Positions 36,081 through 43,988 of a DNA stretch of 64,000 nt are shown here, one piece after another; position 1 is the first letter of the stretch; each line of letters begins with the position of its first letter. The notes beneath the pieces are model-generated. The model made no database searches. It had not been told where the DNA came from and worked only from the letters and a program-made list of their open reading frames with translations. The position numbers and the translations under genes are program-made. Source of the stretch: JANQRA01 sp035550735 (lineage in GTDB: Bacteria > Actinomycetota > Acidimicrobiia > Spongiisociales > ZC4RG35); contig DASZOM010000047.1 of assembly GCA_035550735.1 (NCBI GenBank), positions 62,001 to 126,000 of the forward strand. Direction: 5' to 3'.

Positions 36081-36114
36081 ACGCTACGAATCGGGCTTAA
36101 GGAAGCTTGAAGGC
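36081..36114 (-). promoter_or_regulatory. SARP-type activator site and -10 box for the metallopeptidase lipoprotein
   Basis: On the minus strand CTTCAAG and CTTAAGC start 11 bp apart; 8 bp after the second heptamer comes TAGCGT (36086-36081), then 7 nt to the ATG. The plus-strand form CTTAAGGAAGCTTGAAGGC (36096-36114) recurs almost exactly at 40130-40149 with the same 9-bp distance from CTTAAG to the -10. Direct 11-bp repeats 8 bp from the -10 are the known signature of SARP binding. Confidence 0.7.
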
Positions 36115-36150
36115 AGAGACCTGGCTATTCCCCGCCCGGGAGCCGCCGGG

Positions 36151-36156
36151 TAGGGT
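36151..36156 (+). promoter_or_regulatory. Probable -10 box of the BTAD regulator gene
   Basis: TAGGGT at 36151-36156 predicts a start near 36163, giving a 20-nt leader that contains GGAAG (36173-36177) 6 nt before TTG 36184. No recognisable -35 lies upstream. Confidence 0.5.
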
Positions 36157-36183
36157 GAGCGTGGATCCCATCGGAAGCCGGCT

Positions 36184-39100
36184 TTGTCGACGAATTTCGA
36201 CATCCACGGACTGATAAGGCGCCCTCGTCTGGAGACGCGTCTCGCCCGAGCTTCGCGTCGCCTCACCATGCTGGTGGCTGGCCCCGGATTCGGGAAGACA
36301 ACCGTCCTCTCCCAGGCATTCCGGGACAGCCGCCCCATCTGGCACACGGTGACCGGGGCGGACTCCTCTGCAGCAGGATTCGCCCGGGTGGTCGTCGAGA
36401 AGATGCGGCTCATGGTCCCCGAGCTGAGCGGCGACCTCCTCCTCGCGGTGGAAGGCGGTGGCGGCTCGGACGAAGCCAAGATGACCTCGAATCGCGACGA
36501 GGCGGTGGCTGCGGCCCTGGCCCAAGGCCTGGCCACCGCCGCCGACCGTGACATCACGCTGGTGATCGACGACGTCCACGAGCTCACGCCCGGAGCCGCC
36601 GGTTTCCTCGGCGCGCTCTGCCGTCACGCTCCGCCCTCGCTCCACGTGGTGACGGCATCGCGGGACAAGATGCCTTTCCCGACGGCGCGATTGACCCTCT
36701 CCGGCGAGGCGCAGGAGATCGGCGAGCGTGAGCTCAGGTTCACGGTGGAGGAGGTCGGCGATCTCCTCGCAACCCGCCTCGGTCACAAGCACGAAGAGCT
36801 CGCCGCCGAGATCGAGTCTCGTACCTCGGGTTGGCCCGTGGCTGTCGTCTACGCAGCCGAGGCGATGGCGAGGGGAGGCAGCGTCGACATCGACCACGCC
36901 CTGGGCGGCGATGATCTCATGGCCTACCTGGCCGAGGAGGTGGTCGGTGGTGAGCCCTCACAGCTGATCGAGGCCATCTCCCTGGTCTGCGAGCTTCCCT
37001 GGTTCACGCCCGAGTTGATCTCCCACCTCGCCGTCGAGGAGGAGAGACTGGCGGCTCTCGAGCCCGACCGGCGCATCGGGCACCTGCTCAACGAGGTCCC
37101 CGACGTGCCCCACGCGGTGACCGTCTCACCGGTGGTGCGGGCGTTCTTCGCTTCCCAGCCCAGGCCGACGGGGGTCGAGGGAGTGCTCGCCCGTGCCGCA
37201 GGTTGGTACGAGCAGGAGGGGTCGATGAGCGAGGCGGTGTCCTGTCATCTCCTGCTCGACGATCCGGATCTGAGCGCCGCCCTACTCGAGCGTCGCGGGG
37301 ACGACCTGATCGCCCGGGGCCTGGCGCGCCACGTGGCGGAGCTCATCGACCGGCACGGGCTCACCGACCGACCCGATGTCGCCCTGCTCGACGCGGAGGT
37401 GAGGCATCTGCTCGGTGACTGGGAGGGGGCGATGGCGGCGTATCACCGGCTGGCGCAGCCAAACGCCGGCATGCCGGCGCACATCGCCTGGCGACTCGGC
37501 CTGCTCCACCACATGCGCGGCGACGTCAGGACCGCACTCGACACCTACCGGCTTGGGGAGCTGGATGCCTCGGACGCGGCGGACGGCGCCGCCTTGCGAG
37601 CCTGGACGGCCAGCGCTCACTGGCTGCGCGGTGACTTGGACGAGGCGGAGGCCATGGCCGAGGCAGCCCTCGACCTCGCACAGCAGTCCCAAGCCTCCCG
37701 GCCCCTGGCCACGGCTCACACCGTCCTGGCCATGGTGGCCGCCCTGCGAGGAGACCGTGCCTCCAATGACGCCCACTACCTGCGCGCCCTCGATCATGCC
37801 GAGCGGGGACGTGATGTGGTCCAGACGATTCGCATCAGGTCGAACCGTGGCTCTCACTTCCTCGAGGAAGGGGACTACCCGGCGGCCCTGGCCGAGATCG
37901 AGGTGGCGCTGCGGCTCGCCGACATGACCGGTTTCGAGCTGTGGCGGGGAATGGCCCTGGCCAATCGGGGCGAGGTCGTTGCACGGCTTGGCTCTCTCGA
38001 GGAGGCCATCGCCGACCTGACCCAGGCCCGGATGGTCTTTCGACGCATCGGCTCCAGGCTCGAGGCCTATCCGCTCGCCCATCTCGGCGATGTCTATGCC
38101 GCTCGGGGGGACCGCTCCCTGGCGCGTTCCTGCTACGAGCAGGCGCTCGGGCTCCTCGACGAGGAGGATCAGCAAGGTCTGGTGCCGACGCTCTCCGGTC
38201 TTGCGCGGCTCCTCGCCGGTGATGACAACGACGCCGCTCGACGACTGGCGAAACGCGCTACCGAGATCGACTCGGTCATCGGCCGAGCCCGGGCGCTGGT
38301 GGCCCTGGGATGGGTCGAGCACGCCGCCGGCGACCCGGAGGCGGCGATGGCGCTCGCCGTCGAGGCCGCGGCCGTGGGCAGGGCGAGACGGGACAGCCCG
38401 GGTCTCGCCGCATCCCTCGAGCTGGCCGGCCTCTCGGAGCCAGACGGAATCGACCTCGCTGCGCTGGAAGAGGCTCGCTCGCTGTGGAGAGACCTGGGTG
38501 CGGTCGTCGACGTGGCCCGAATGGATGCTTTGATCGGTGAGACACTGGGTGGGCCCGAGGGGATCGCCCTGGCAGCCATGGCCGCCGAGACCCTGGGCAG
38601 GCTGGGAGCGAAGGGGCCGGCGCTCGAGGCGTCGCGGATAGCCGACAAGCTGGCGAGGAAGGAGAATCCCGATACCGGTGTCGTCACCCTGGGCCGCTTT
38701 GCCGTCATGGTCGACGGGGCGACGGTGCCCACCTCGGCCTGGCAGTCAAAGGTCGCCAGAGACGTACTCGGAATGCTGGTCGCCGCTCGGGGCCGGCCGA
38801 TCCATCGTGAGGTCCTGGTCGAGCGTCTGTGGCCCGACGACGACCCTGCCAAGGCGGGCAACCGGCTCTCGGTGGCCCTCAGCACGATCCGGGGAGTACT
38901 CGACCCGGAGAAGCGCCACCATCAGTCACACTTCGTCACCACCGACCGCGACTCGGTGGCACTCGACCTCATGCATCTCCACGTCGACGTGGAGACCTTC
39001 CTCGACACCGTTGCCAGGGGTCGCAAGCTGCTCCGGGACGGTGACCAGGACCGGGGTCTGGCGGTCTTCCGCTCCGCCGAGGCGATGTACGTCGGCGACT

Positions 39101-39399
39101 TCCTCGAGGAGCATCCATACGACGAGTGGGCCATCCCTCTCCGGGAGGAGACAAGGAGCGTCTTCGTCGAGATCGCAACGGTGCTGGCGTCGGCGCACGC
39201 CGCGTCGGGTGATCACGATGGCGCCGCCCGCCGTCACCTCCGGATCCTGGAGCGAGACCCGTACAACGAAGCCGCCCACATCAGTTTGGTCGAGGCGATG
39301 CTCCGCGCCGGCAGGCACGGGACCGCGCGAAGACTCTACGGCAACTACGTGTCACGGATGGCCGAGCTGGAGGTGGAGCCGGAGCCGTACCCGGGCTGA
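36184..39399 (+). CDS. Large transcriptional regulator: P-loop NTPase, TPR array, C-terminal winged helix plus BTAD
   Basis: 1071 residues. Near the N terminus LVAGPGFGKTTVLSQAF is a Walker A motif and DITLVIDDVHELTP the Walker B, as in MalT/LuxR-type STAND ATPases (residues 1-330). A helical TPR-like region runs to about 830. The C terminus is an OmpR-like winged helix (TLGRFAVMVDGATVPTSAWQ ... GRPIHREVLVERLWPDDDP) followed by a BTAD domain (HLHVDVETFLDTVARGRKLL ... YNEAAHISLVEAMLRAGRHG), the SARP module. In AfsR this module is N-terminal; here it is at the end. It lies between two lipoprotein genes that share SARP-like sites, its probable targets. TTG start with GGAAG upstream. Confidence 0.87.
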   Translation: MSTNFDIHGLIRRPRLETRLARASRRLTMLVAGPGFGKTTVLSQAFRDSRPIWHTVTGADSSAAGFARVVVEKMRLMVPELSGDLLLAVEGGGGSDEAKMTSNRDEAVAAALAQGLATAADRDITLVIDDVHELTPGAAGFLGALCRHAPPSLHVVTASRDKMPFPTARLTLSGEAQEIGERELRFTVEEVGDLLATRLGHKHEELAAEIESRTSGWPVAVVYAAEAMARGGSVDIDHALGGDDLMAYLAEEVVGGEPSQLIEAISLVCELPWFTPELISHLAVEEERLAALEPDRRIGHLLNEVPDVPHAVTVSPVVRAFFASQPRPTGVEGVLARAAGWYEQEGSMSEAVSCHLLLDDPDLSAALLERRGDDLIARGLARHVAELIDRHGLTDRPDVALLDAEVRHLLGDWEGAMAAYHRLAQPNAGMPAHIAWRLGLLHHMRGDVRTALDTYRLGELDASDAADGAALRAWTASAHWLRGDLDEAEAMAEAALDLAQQSQASRPLATAHTVLAMVAALRGDRASNDAHYLRALDHAERGRDVVQTIRIRSNRGSHFLEEGDYPAALAEIEVALRLADMTGFELWRGMALANRGEVVARLGSLEEAIADLTQARMVFRRIGSRLEAYPLAHLGDVYAARGDRSLARSCYEQALGLLDEEDQQGLVPTLSGLARLLAGDDNDAARRLAKRATEIDSVIGRARALVALGWVEHAAGDPEAAMALAVEAAAVGRARRDSPGLAASLELAGLSEPDGIDLAALEEARSLWRDLGAVVDVARMDALIGETLGGPEGIALAAMAAETLGRLGAKGPALEASRIADKLARKENPDTGVVTLGRFAVMVDGATVPTSAWQSKVARDVLGMLVAARGRPIHREVLVERLWPDDDPAKAGNRLSVALSTIRGVLDPEKRHHQSHFVTTDRDSVALDLMHLHVDVETFLDTVARGRKLLRDGDQDRGLAVFRSAEAMYVGDFLEEHPYDEWAIPLREETRSVFVEIATVLASAHAASGDHDGAARRHLRILERDPYNEAAHISLVEAMLRAGRHGTARRLYGNYVSRMAELEVEPEPYPG

Positions 39400-39545
39400 T
39401 CGTCTCCAACGTCCCGCTCCAGGTTCCGGATGATGTCGAGCAGGCTTTCGGCGCCGGGGAACGGGAGCCGCTCACCGCCCGGTCGCTCCACCGTCCCCGC
39501 CAGCACCGGCTCGGTGGTGGCCACCCTCACGATGTAGGTGCCCAA
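39345..39545 (-). CDS. Small protein downstream of the DUF3558-like lipoprotein
   Basis: 66 residues: MGTYIVRVATTEPVLAGTVE, then RPGGERLPFPGAESLLDIIR and a Gly/Ser-rich end. The pattern of a short strand pair with GTVE-x-x-GGE and a helix beginning at the ESLLDIIRNLE motif resembles small actinobacterial proteins of unknown role. It begins 12 bp after the lipoprotein gene ends, in the same direction, and its last 55 bases overlap antisense with the end of the BTAD regulator gene. TTG start with only a weak ribosome site, so confidence is moderate. Confidence 0.5.
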   Translation of the reverse strand: MGTYIVRVATTEPVLAGTVERPGGERLPFPGAESLLDIIRNLERDVGDDQPGYGSGSTSSSAIRDT

Positions 39546-39557
39546 GGGACTACCCGA

Positions 39558-40094
39558 TCAGCCGCCGAACCGCTCCAGCGCGGTCACGGCGAGAGTGGCG
39601 GCTTCTTCGATGCGCGCCGGGTCGTCAGGGGGGACGTCTATGAAGATGACGGACAGCTCGACCACGCGGTCACCGGAAGCAGTGATGATCGAGGCGATGG
39701 CGCCGCCGGAAGGGTCGGTCACCGCGACGGTGTCATCGCCCACATCGACCGGGATGATCTCGGCTGCGTTGGGAAACGCCCTCTCCGCCACCGCCTGGGC
39801 CCCGCCCTCGGCGACGGCCCCGACGACCCTGACGTCCGCCACCGACTCCCCCGGCGCCGTGAACGGGCAGCCCAACGGCGAATCCTCGCCGGCGACCAGC
39901 TCGTCACCGGCGAGCGTCGACACCTCTTCGTCGGTAACCAGCGTGCAGTTGTCGACGGACTCGTCACTCGAAGGAGCCGGGTCGCTCGCCTCGGTGCCAT
40001 CGGGTGTCTCGTCGGCCAGACCAGCGTCATCCCCACAGGCAACGACTCCCAGCAGGGACAGGACGAGCAGCATTCGGGTGAGCATCGGCTTCAT
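39558..40094 (-). CDS. DUF3558-like lipoprotein
   Basis: 178 residues. The signal peptide MLTRMLLVLSLLGVVAC ends in a lipobox with Cys20, followed by an acidic, Ser/Pro/Thr-rich linker. The folded part starts VDNCTLVTDEEVSTLAGDEL, has a second cysteine in GCPFTAPGE, then VGDDTVAVTDPSGGAIASII and ends AATLAVTALERFGG. The Cys-(LVTDEEV)-Cys layout matches the end of the 804-residue lipoprotein (CVILSLDEV ... CTY). AGGAGGAG precedes the ATG. Its promoter carries the same SARP-like element as that gene, so the two should be coexpressed. Confidence 0.8.
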   Translation of the reverse strand: MKPMLTRMLLVLSLLGVVACGDDAGLADETPDGTEASDPAPSSDESVDNCTLVTDEEVSTLAGDELVAGEDSPLGCPFTAPGESVADVRVVGAVAEGGAQAVAERAFPNAAEIIPVDVGDDTVAVTDPSGGAIASIITASGDRVVELSVIFIDVPPDDPARIEEAATLAVTALERFGG

Positions 40095-40114
40095 CTCTCC
40101 TCCTTCATCCCTGC

Positions 40115-40149
40115 AAGCTATGGACGCGACTTAAGGGAGCGTGAAAGGC
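40115..40149 (-). promoter_or_regulatory. SARP-type activator site and -10 box for the DUF3558-like lipoprotein
   Basis: Minus strand: TTTCACG and CTTAAGT start 11 bp apart, then 8 bp, then TAGCTT (40120-40115). The plus-strand form CTTAAGGGAGCGTGAAAGGC (40130-40149) differs from the copy at 36096-36114 by two substitutions and one inserted base. The predicted start near 40108 leaves a 14-nt leader containing the ribosome site. Confidence 0.7.
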
Positions 40150-40156
40150 TGCCCGG

Positions 40157-41338
40157 ATGACCGGGGCGGGCGGTCACACTTCGGAGCAGAATGGGGCGGT
40201 GAGGCTGATCGTCACCGAATACGTCACCCTCGACGGTGTCATCGAGGCGCCTGGCGGCGAGGAGCACCGTGACGGCAAGAACGCGTGGGCCCTCCGGATC
40301 CAGGGAGAAGAGGACGGGGAGTACAACAGCAGCCTGATCCTCGGCGCCGATGCCGTCCTCTTCGGACGCAAGACCTATCAGATATGGGCCGCCTTTTGGC
40401 GGACTGTCGTCGAGGAGCCCGCCCAGCAAATGGCCCGCAAGATCAACGCGATGCCCAAGTACGTGGTGTCGAACACACTGGAGCAGCCCGATTGGGAGAA
40501 CACCACGGTCATCTCCGGAAACGTCGTGGAGGAGATCGCCAGGCTCAAGGAAGGGTCGGGGGGCGACCTCCTGGTATACGGCAGCGCCGACCTGGTCGAC
40601 ACATTGCTCGCCAACGACCTGATCGACGAGTACAGGCTGATGATCTACCCGGTGATCCTCGGCAGCGGAAAGCGCCTGTTCCGCGACGGCACCGACGTCC
40701 ATCACCTCCGGCTGGTCGAGTCCCGGACGTTCCCGTCCGGGGTAACGCTCCTCGTCTATCGCCCGGAGCCGGACGCCCCCGAGGGCGGGTTCCTGGAGAG
40801 CTACACATGGACACAGGATCAGGTCCGGTCGCTCTACGCCGCCGAGAACCTCGATCGGGTCCTGGCGACGGTCCTCTTCACCGATCTAGTCGACTCCACC
40901 GGAAGGGCAGCCGCACTCGGTGACAGGCGGTGGCGCAAGCTCCTCGACCAGCACGACGAGCTGGCCCGGGCCGAAGTCGCGAGATGGATCGGCCAGTACG
41001 TGAAGAGCACCGGCGACGGCATCCTCGCGACATTCGACGCGCCGACACGGGCCCTCCACTGCTCGTTCGGTCTGCGTGATGCCGTCGCCCGGCTTGGTCT
41101 GGACATCCGCGCCTCCATTCACACCGGCGAGATCGAGCGGCGGTCCTCCGACGTGGGCGGAATCGGCGTCCACATCGCCTCGCGTGCGTTGGAGGGGGCC
41201 GGACCGGGTCAGGTCCTGGTCACGAGGACGGTTCGGGACCTGGCCACCGGGACCGACCTCGGGTTCGACCCCATCGGCGCGGTGACCCTGCGAGGTGTGC
41301 CGGGAAGTTGGGAGCTGTTCGAGGCTTCGTTGCGCTGA
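40157..41338 (+). CDS. Fusion of a RibD-C/dihydrofolate reductase-like domain and a class III adenylate/guanylate cyclase domain
   Basis: 393 residues. Residues 16-205 are a YyaP/RibD-C reductase-like domain: VRLIVTEYVTLDGVIEAPGG, GADAVLFGRKTYQIW, GGDLLVYGSADLVDTLLAND and MIYPVILGSGKRLF. Residues 235-390 are a class III cyclase: VLFTDLVDST with metal ligand Asp243, KSTGDGILATF with Asp287, and GIGVHIASRALEGAGPGQVL with Arg343 of the transition state; His339 replaces the usual Asn. Both halves look intact, so the protein may link a pterin- or flavin-type redox ligand to cyclic nucleotide synthesis. The start could also be GTG 40199. Confidence 0.88.
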   Translation: MTGAGGHTSEQNGAVRLIVTEYVTLDGVIEAPGGEEHRDGKNAWALRIQGEEDGEYNSSLILGADAVLFGRKTYQIWAAFWRTVVEEPAQQMARKINAMPKYVVSNTLEQPDWENTTVISGNVVEEIARLKEGSGGDLLVYGSADLVDTLLANDLIDEYRLMIYPVILGSGKRLFRDGTDVHHLRLVESRTFPSGVTLLVYRPEPDAPEGGFLESYTWTQDQVRSLYAAENLDRVLATVLFTDLVDSTGRAAALGDRRWRKLLDQHDELARAEVARWIGQYVKSTGDGILATFDAPTRALHCSFGLRDAVARLGLDIRASIHTGEIERRSSDVGGIGVHIASRALEGAGPGQVLVTRTVRDLATGTDLGFDPIGAVTLRGVPGSWELFEASLR

Positions 41339-41344
41339 CCAGGC

Positions 41345-42013
41345 TCAGTCCAGATCGTCGTCCTCGAAATCGGGCCATGCGGCGATGTCGACACCGTGAT
41401 TCTCGGGTGAGGCGAGAATCCAATACTCGGGGGCGTTGGAGTCGTCGGCGATGCGACCTCCCGCGGCTATCGCTGCAGCCACCCGGGCCTCGGCCTGGTC
41501 GGCAGGCACGCTGACGTCGATGTGGACCCGACCCCGGCTCGGCTTCGACGGTGTGAGCTCGTGGAACCACAGATGCGGGTTGCGTCGCAGCGGGTCGACG
41601 GCATCCTCGTCGCCCAGATCCTCGTACCCGAGGGCCGCCGCCCAGAAGGGTCGGACGTCGGCGCGGGCATCTTGGGCGACGGCGATGCCGACAGACTGAA
41701 GACGCGACGGGTCGGGCTCGGCACCGATCAGGTGCGCTGCGGCCGAGATGCGACGGGCGAGCTCCACGTCACGCTCGAACAGTGCACCATCCCTTCTCGA
41801 AGAGGTCCGGACCGTCACGCCCTCGGGGCGCAAGTCGACATCGGGGAAGTGATCGACTTCCTGAGCGGCCTCGGCAATGGCGGCGACGAGCATCGCCCCT
41901 TCCTCGAACGAGCGCGTGCGGTAGTGGGCATAGGCACCCCAGAAGAGCACACGCCAGTCATCCACACCTTCGGTCTCGTGGAACGTCTTCGCCGTCGTCC
42001 TCTTGTCACTCAT
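41345..42013 (-). CDS. DCoH-like/VOC-like two-domain protein
   Basis: 222 residues from ATG 42013, with GGAGGAAGG upstream. The first half matches pterin-4a-carbinolamine dehydratase: DWRVLFWGAYAHYRTRSFEE, then AAQEVDHFPDVDLRPEGVTV and LFERDVELARRISAAA. The active enzyme needs H-H-P and a later TH; here they read H-F-P and RTSS, so dehydratase activity is doubtful. The second half is a glyoxalase-like beta-alpha-beta unit with VRPFWAAALGYEDLGDED and RGRVHIDVSVPADQAEARVA, ending EYWILASPENHGVDIAAWP. The gene is convergent with the cyclase fusion, 6 bp away; the pterin theme of both neighbours is notable. Confidence 0.82.
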   Translation of the reverse strand: MSDKRTTAKTFHETEGVDDWRVLFWGAYAHYRTRSFEEGAMLVAAIAEAAQEVDHFPDVDLRPEGVTVRTSSRRDGALFERDVELARRISAAAHLIGAEPDPSRLQSVGIAVAQDARADVRPFWAAALGYEDLGDEDAVDPLRRNPHLWFHELTPSKPSRGRVHIDVSVPADQAEARVAAAIAAGGRIADDSNAPEYWILASPENHGVDIAAWPDFEDDDLD

Positions 42014-42124
42014 CGCAGAACCTTCCTCCGGATGAGCGATCGTAGTGAGGGGCGGTGACGCGGCCTCCGAGTCGAGTGTCATGTCCGGCCCTCACCGCTT
42101 GCGCCAGGCCATACTGGTCCCCAG

Positions 42125-42721
42125 ATGTCATACCTATCCCACCGCCCGACGTTCTTCGTGAGACAGCACATCACTCTGATGGTGAACCGATACGAGATCC
42201 TCGACGCCACTCCGGAGGGCGGTGAGGGGCCGATGCTGGCGTTCGCCCAGCAGAAGCGGATGGCCTTCAAGGAGGAGGTGATCTTCTACTCCGACGCCTC
42301 CCGATCCACGAGGCTGTTCTCCTTCAAGGCCCGTCACGGCCTCGATGTCAGGGCTGAGCATGACGTTTTCGACGCCGACGGCAACGTCATCGGCTGGTTC
42401 AAGAAGGACTTCGGAGCGAGTCTCCTCCGTTCGACCTGGCAGATGAGCTACGACGGCGTCCAGGCTCGGGGCCAGGAACGACGACCCGTCATCGCCATCC
42501 TTCGTCGGATCTGGGACTTCATCCCGTACGTCGGCGAGGTTTGGATCCCATTCGTCTTCCACTTCGACTTCGTGGATCTGGCGACGGGACAGCCCGTCAT
42601 GATCAGCGAGCGTCAGAAGACCGTCCGGGACCGTTATGTCGTCAGCGTGCCCGACTCCCGCCTCGACTTCCGGCTCGCCGCCTCGATGGCCGTGGCTCTC
42701 GACGCGCTCCAGAGCCGCTGA
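42125..42721 (+). CDS. LURP-one/scramblase-like (Tubby C-terminal fold) protein
   Basis: 198 residues. The family pattern is FVRQHITLMVNRYEILDA, AFAQQKRMAFKEEVIFYSD, SARH-like strand FSFKARHGLDVRAEHDVFDA followed by DGNVIGWFKKDFGASLLRST, and a hydrophobic C-terminal part (IPYVGEVWIPFVFHFDFVDL). These proteins form a twelve-stranded barrel around a central helix; some bind membranes, but bacterial roles are unknown. Start at ATG 42125 after a possible CATACT -10. It ends just before the inverted repeat at 42722. Confidence 0.78.
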   Translation: MSYLSHRPTFFVRQHITLMVNRYEILDATPEGGEGPMLAFAQQKRMAFKEEVIFYSDASRSTRLFSFKARHGLDVRAEHDVFDADGNVIGWFKKDFGASLLRSTWQMSYDGVQARGQERRPVIAILRRIWDFIPYVGEVWIPFVFHFDFVDLATGQPVMISERQKTVRDRYVVSVPDSRLDFRLAASMAVALDALQSR

Positions 42722-42786
42722 GCTCCGAATCTTCCCCACCTGCGTGCAGCGAACGTCGCAGAGCGACGTTCGTTGCACGTCGGAGC
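42722..42786. terminator. Nested inverted repeat, probable bidirectional terminator
   Basis: Inner arms 42743-42758 and 42764-42779 pair over 16 positions with one G-U, around loop CAGAG. Outer arms GCTCCGA (42722-42728) and TCGGAGC (42780-42786) pair perfectly. It fills the 66-bp gap between two convergent genes. No T-tract is present on either strand. Confidence 0.65.
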
Positions 42787-42787
42787 C

Positions 42788-43936
42788 TCATCCGATTCGG
42801 ATCAGGCCACGCGGGACGTGGTGCAACGGGCGGTGCCCGTCCTCGGTGACCACGACCAGGTGACCTGTCTGCACTCCGGCCTTCTCGTCGATGGTGATGA
42901 CATTGGGTTGGACGACGAGGGCCATGCCCTCCTCCAGGGTGAGATCTGGAACGGGCAGGTTGGGGCGGCTCTTCGTGCCGAGGACCGGTGGCAGGTATCC
43001 GCCTCCGTATCCGTGGACCAGGTCGTCGTAGATGGTGAAGCCCATGTCCTCGATGACCTGCGACGCCCCGACCAGCTCGGAAGCGTGTGCGCCGGGTCGG
43101 ATGACGGCGGTTATGGCGTCGAAGGCGGCGTCGGCGGCCTGGTGGAGGTCGACGAACAACGGAGTCGGGTCGGCGGCGATGGTGAAGCTCCGCAACACCT
43201 GCGCCGCATACCCCCAGTAGGCGGCGCTGATCTCACAGAACAGGATGTCGCCCCCCTGAAGGCGGCGGGTCGATTGGAACTGCGACGGCACACACTTGTC
43301 GGGGTCGGCCATCGAGGTGGCGGCGAAGTAGTGGATGTGGTTCGTGCCACCCTCGGACAGGTAGGCGGTCTCGACGATCGCCGCCAGCTGCCGCTCATCC
43401 ATGCCGATCTCGACTTGATCGACCAGGGCACTCACCGACTGGTCGGAGAGTCGGGCGGCCAACTCGAGCCTCTCGATCTCCTCTGCCGACTTGACGAGCC
43501 GTAGACGCTGGTATTCACGGTCGAGCTCCACCAGCTCGCCGACCGAGCCTGCCAGCTCGAGATGGCTGCGGTGACGCAGGGGTCCGAGGACCCCGACACG
43601 CTGACCCGGGGTGACCCGTGCCCTGAGATGCTCCTCGACCCGGGTGACCATGGAAGGGCCGCCCCACTCCACGTCGCAGTCGGTGGCGATGGTCCGCGCG
43701 TTGGGCAGGTGGTTGTAGTGGTTCACCAGGAGCAGGGGCGTCTCCCCCGGTGTGAAGATCAGCGCCGCCTCTGTGGTGACCGGCCACTCGGTCAGCCAGG
43801 CCACGGCCGAGCCGACTCGCTCGGCGCCATAGGCGAGGAGATGTGACACGCCTCCAGCGTCCATCAATTCGACGATCGACTGGCGTCTTCTGGCCAGTTC
43901 CTCCTTGCTGAACCTGGGGTAGAGATGATCGACCAT
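42788..43936 (-). CDS. M24 (creatinase/aminopeptidase P) family protein lacking metal ligands
   Basis: 382 residues with a creatinase N-terminal domain (ELMDAGGVSHLLAYGAERVG) and the pita-bread C-terminal domain. In metal-dependent M24 peptidases five residues (D, D, H, E, E) hold two metals. Here the equivalents appear to be E in GDILFCEISAAYWGYAAQVL, Q in the same stretch, the retained His in VHGYGGGYLPP, Q in GMALVVQPNV and Q in KAGVQTGHLVVV. Only His survives, so metallopeptidase activity is unlikely; a creatinase-like hydrolase or a non-enzymatic role is possible. ATG 43936. Confidence 0.83.
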   Translation of the reverse strand: MVDHLYPRFSKEELARRRQSIVELMDAGGVSHLLAYGAERVGSAVAWLTEWPVTTEAALIFTPGETPLLLVNHYNHLPNARTIATDCDVEWGGPSMVTRVEEHLRARVTPGQRVGVLGPLRHRSHLELAGSVGELVELDREYQRLRLVKSAEEIERLELAARLSDQSVSALVDQVEIGMDERQLAAIVETAYLSEGGTNHIHYFAATSMADPDKCVPSQFQSTRRLQGGDILFCEISAAYWGYAAQVLRSFTIAADPTPLFVDLHQAADAAFDAITAVIRPGAHASELVGASQVIEDMGFTIYDDLVHGYGGGYLPPVLGTKSRPNLPVPDLTLEEGMALVVQPNVITIDEKAGVQTGHLVVVTEDGHRPLHHVPRGLIRIG

Positions 43937-43988
43937 CCGATGACCATATCCCGCCGGGCACGGCCCCCGGTTTCCGGTCAGGGTGCGC

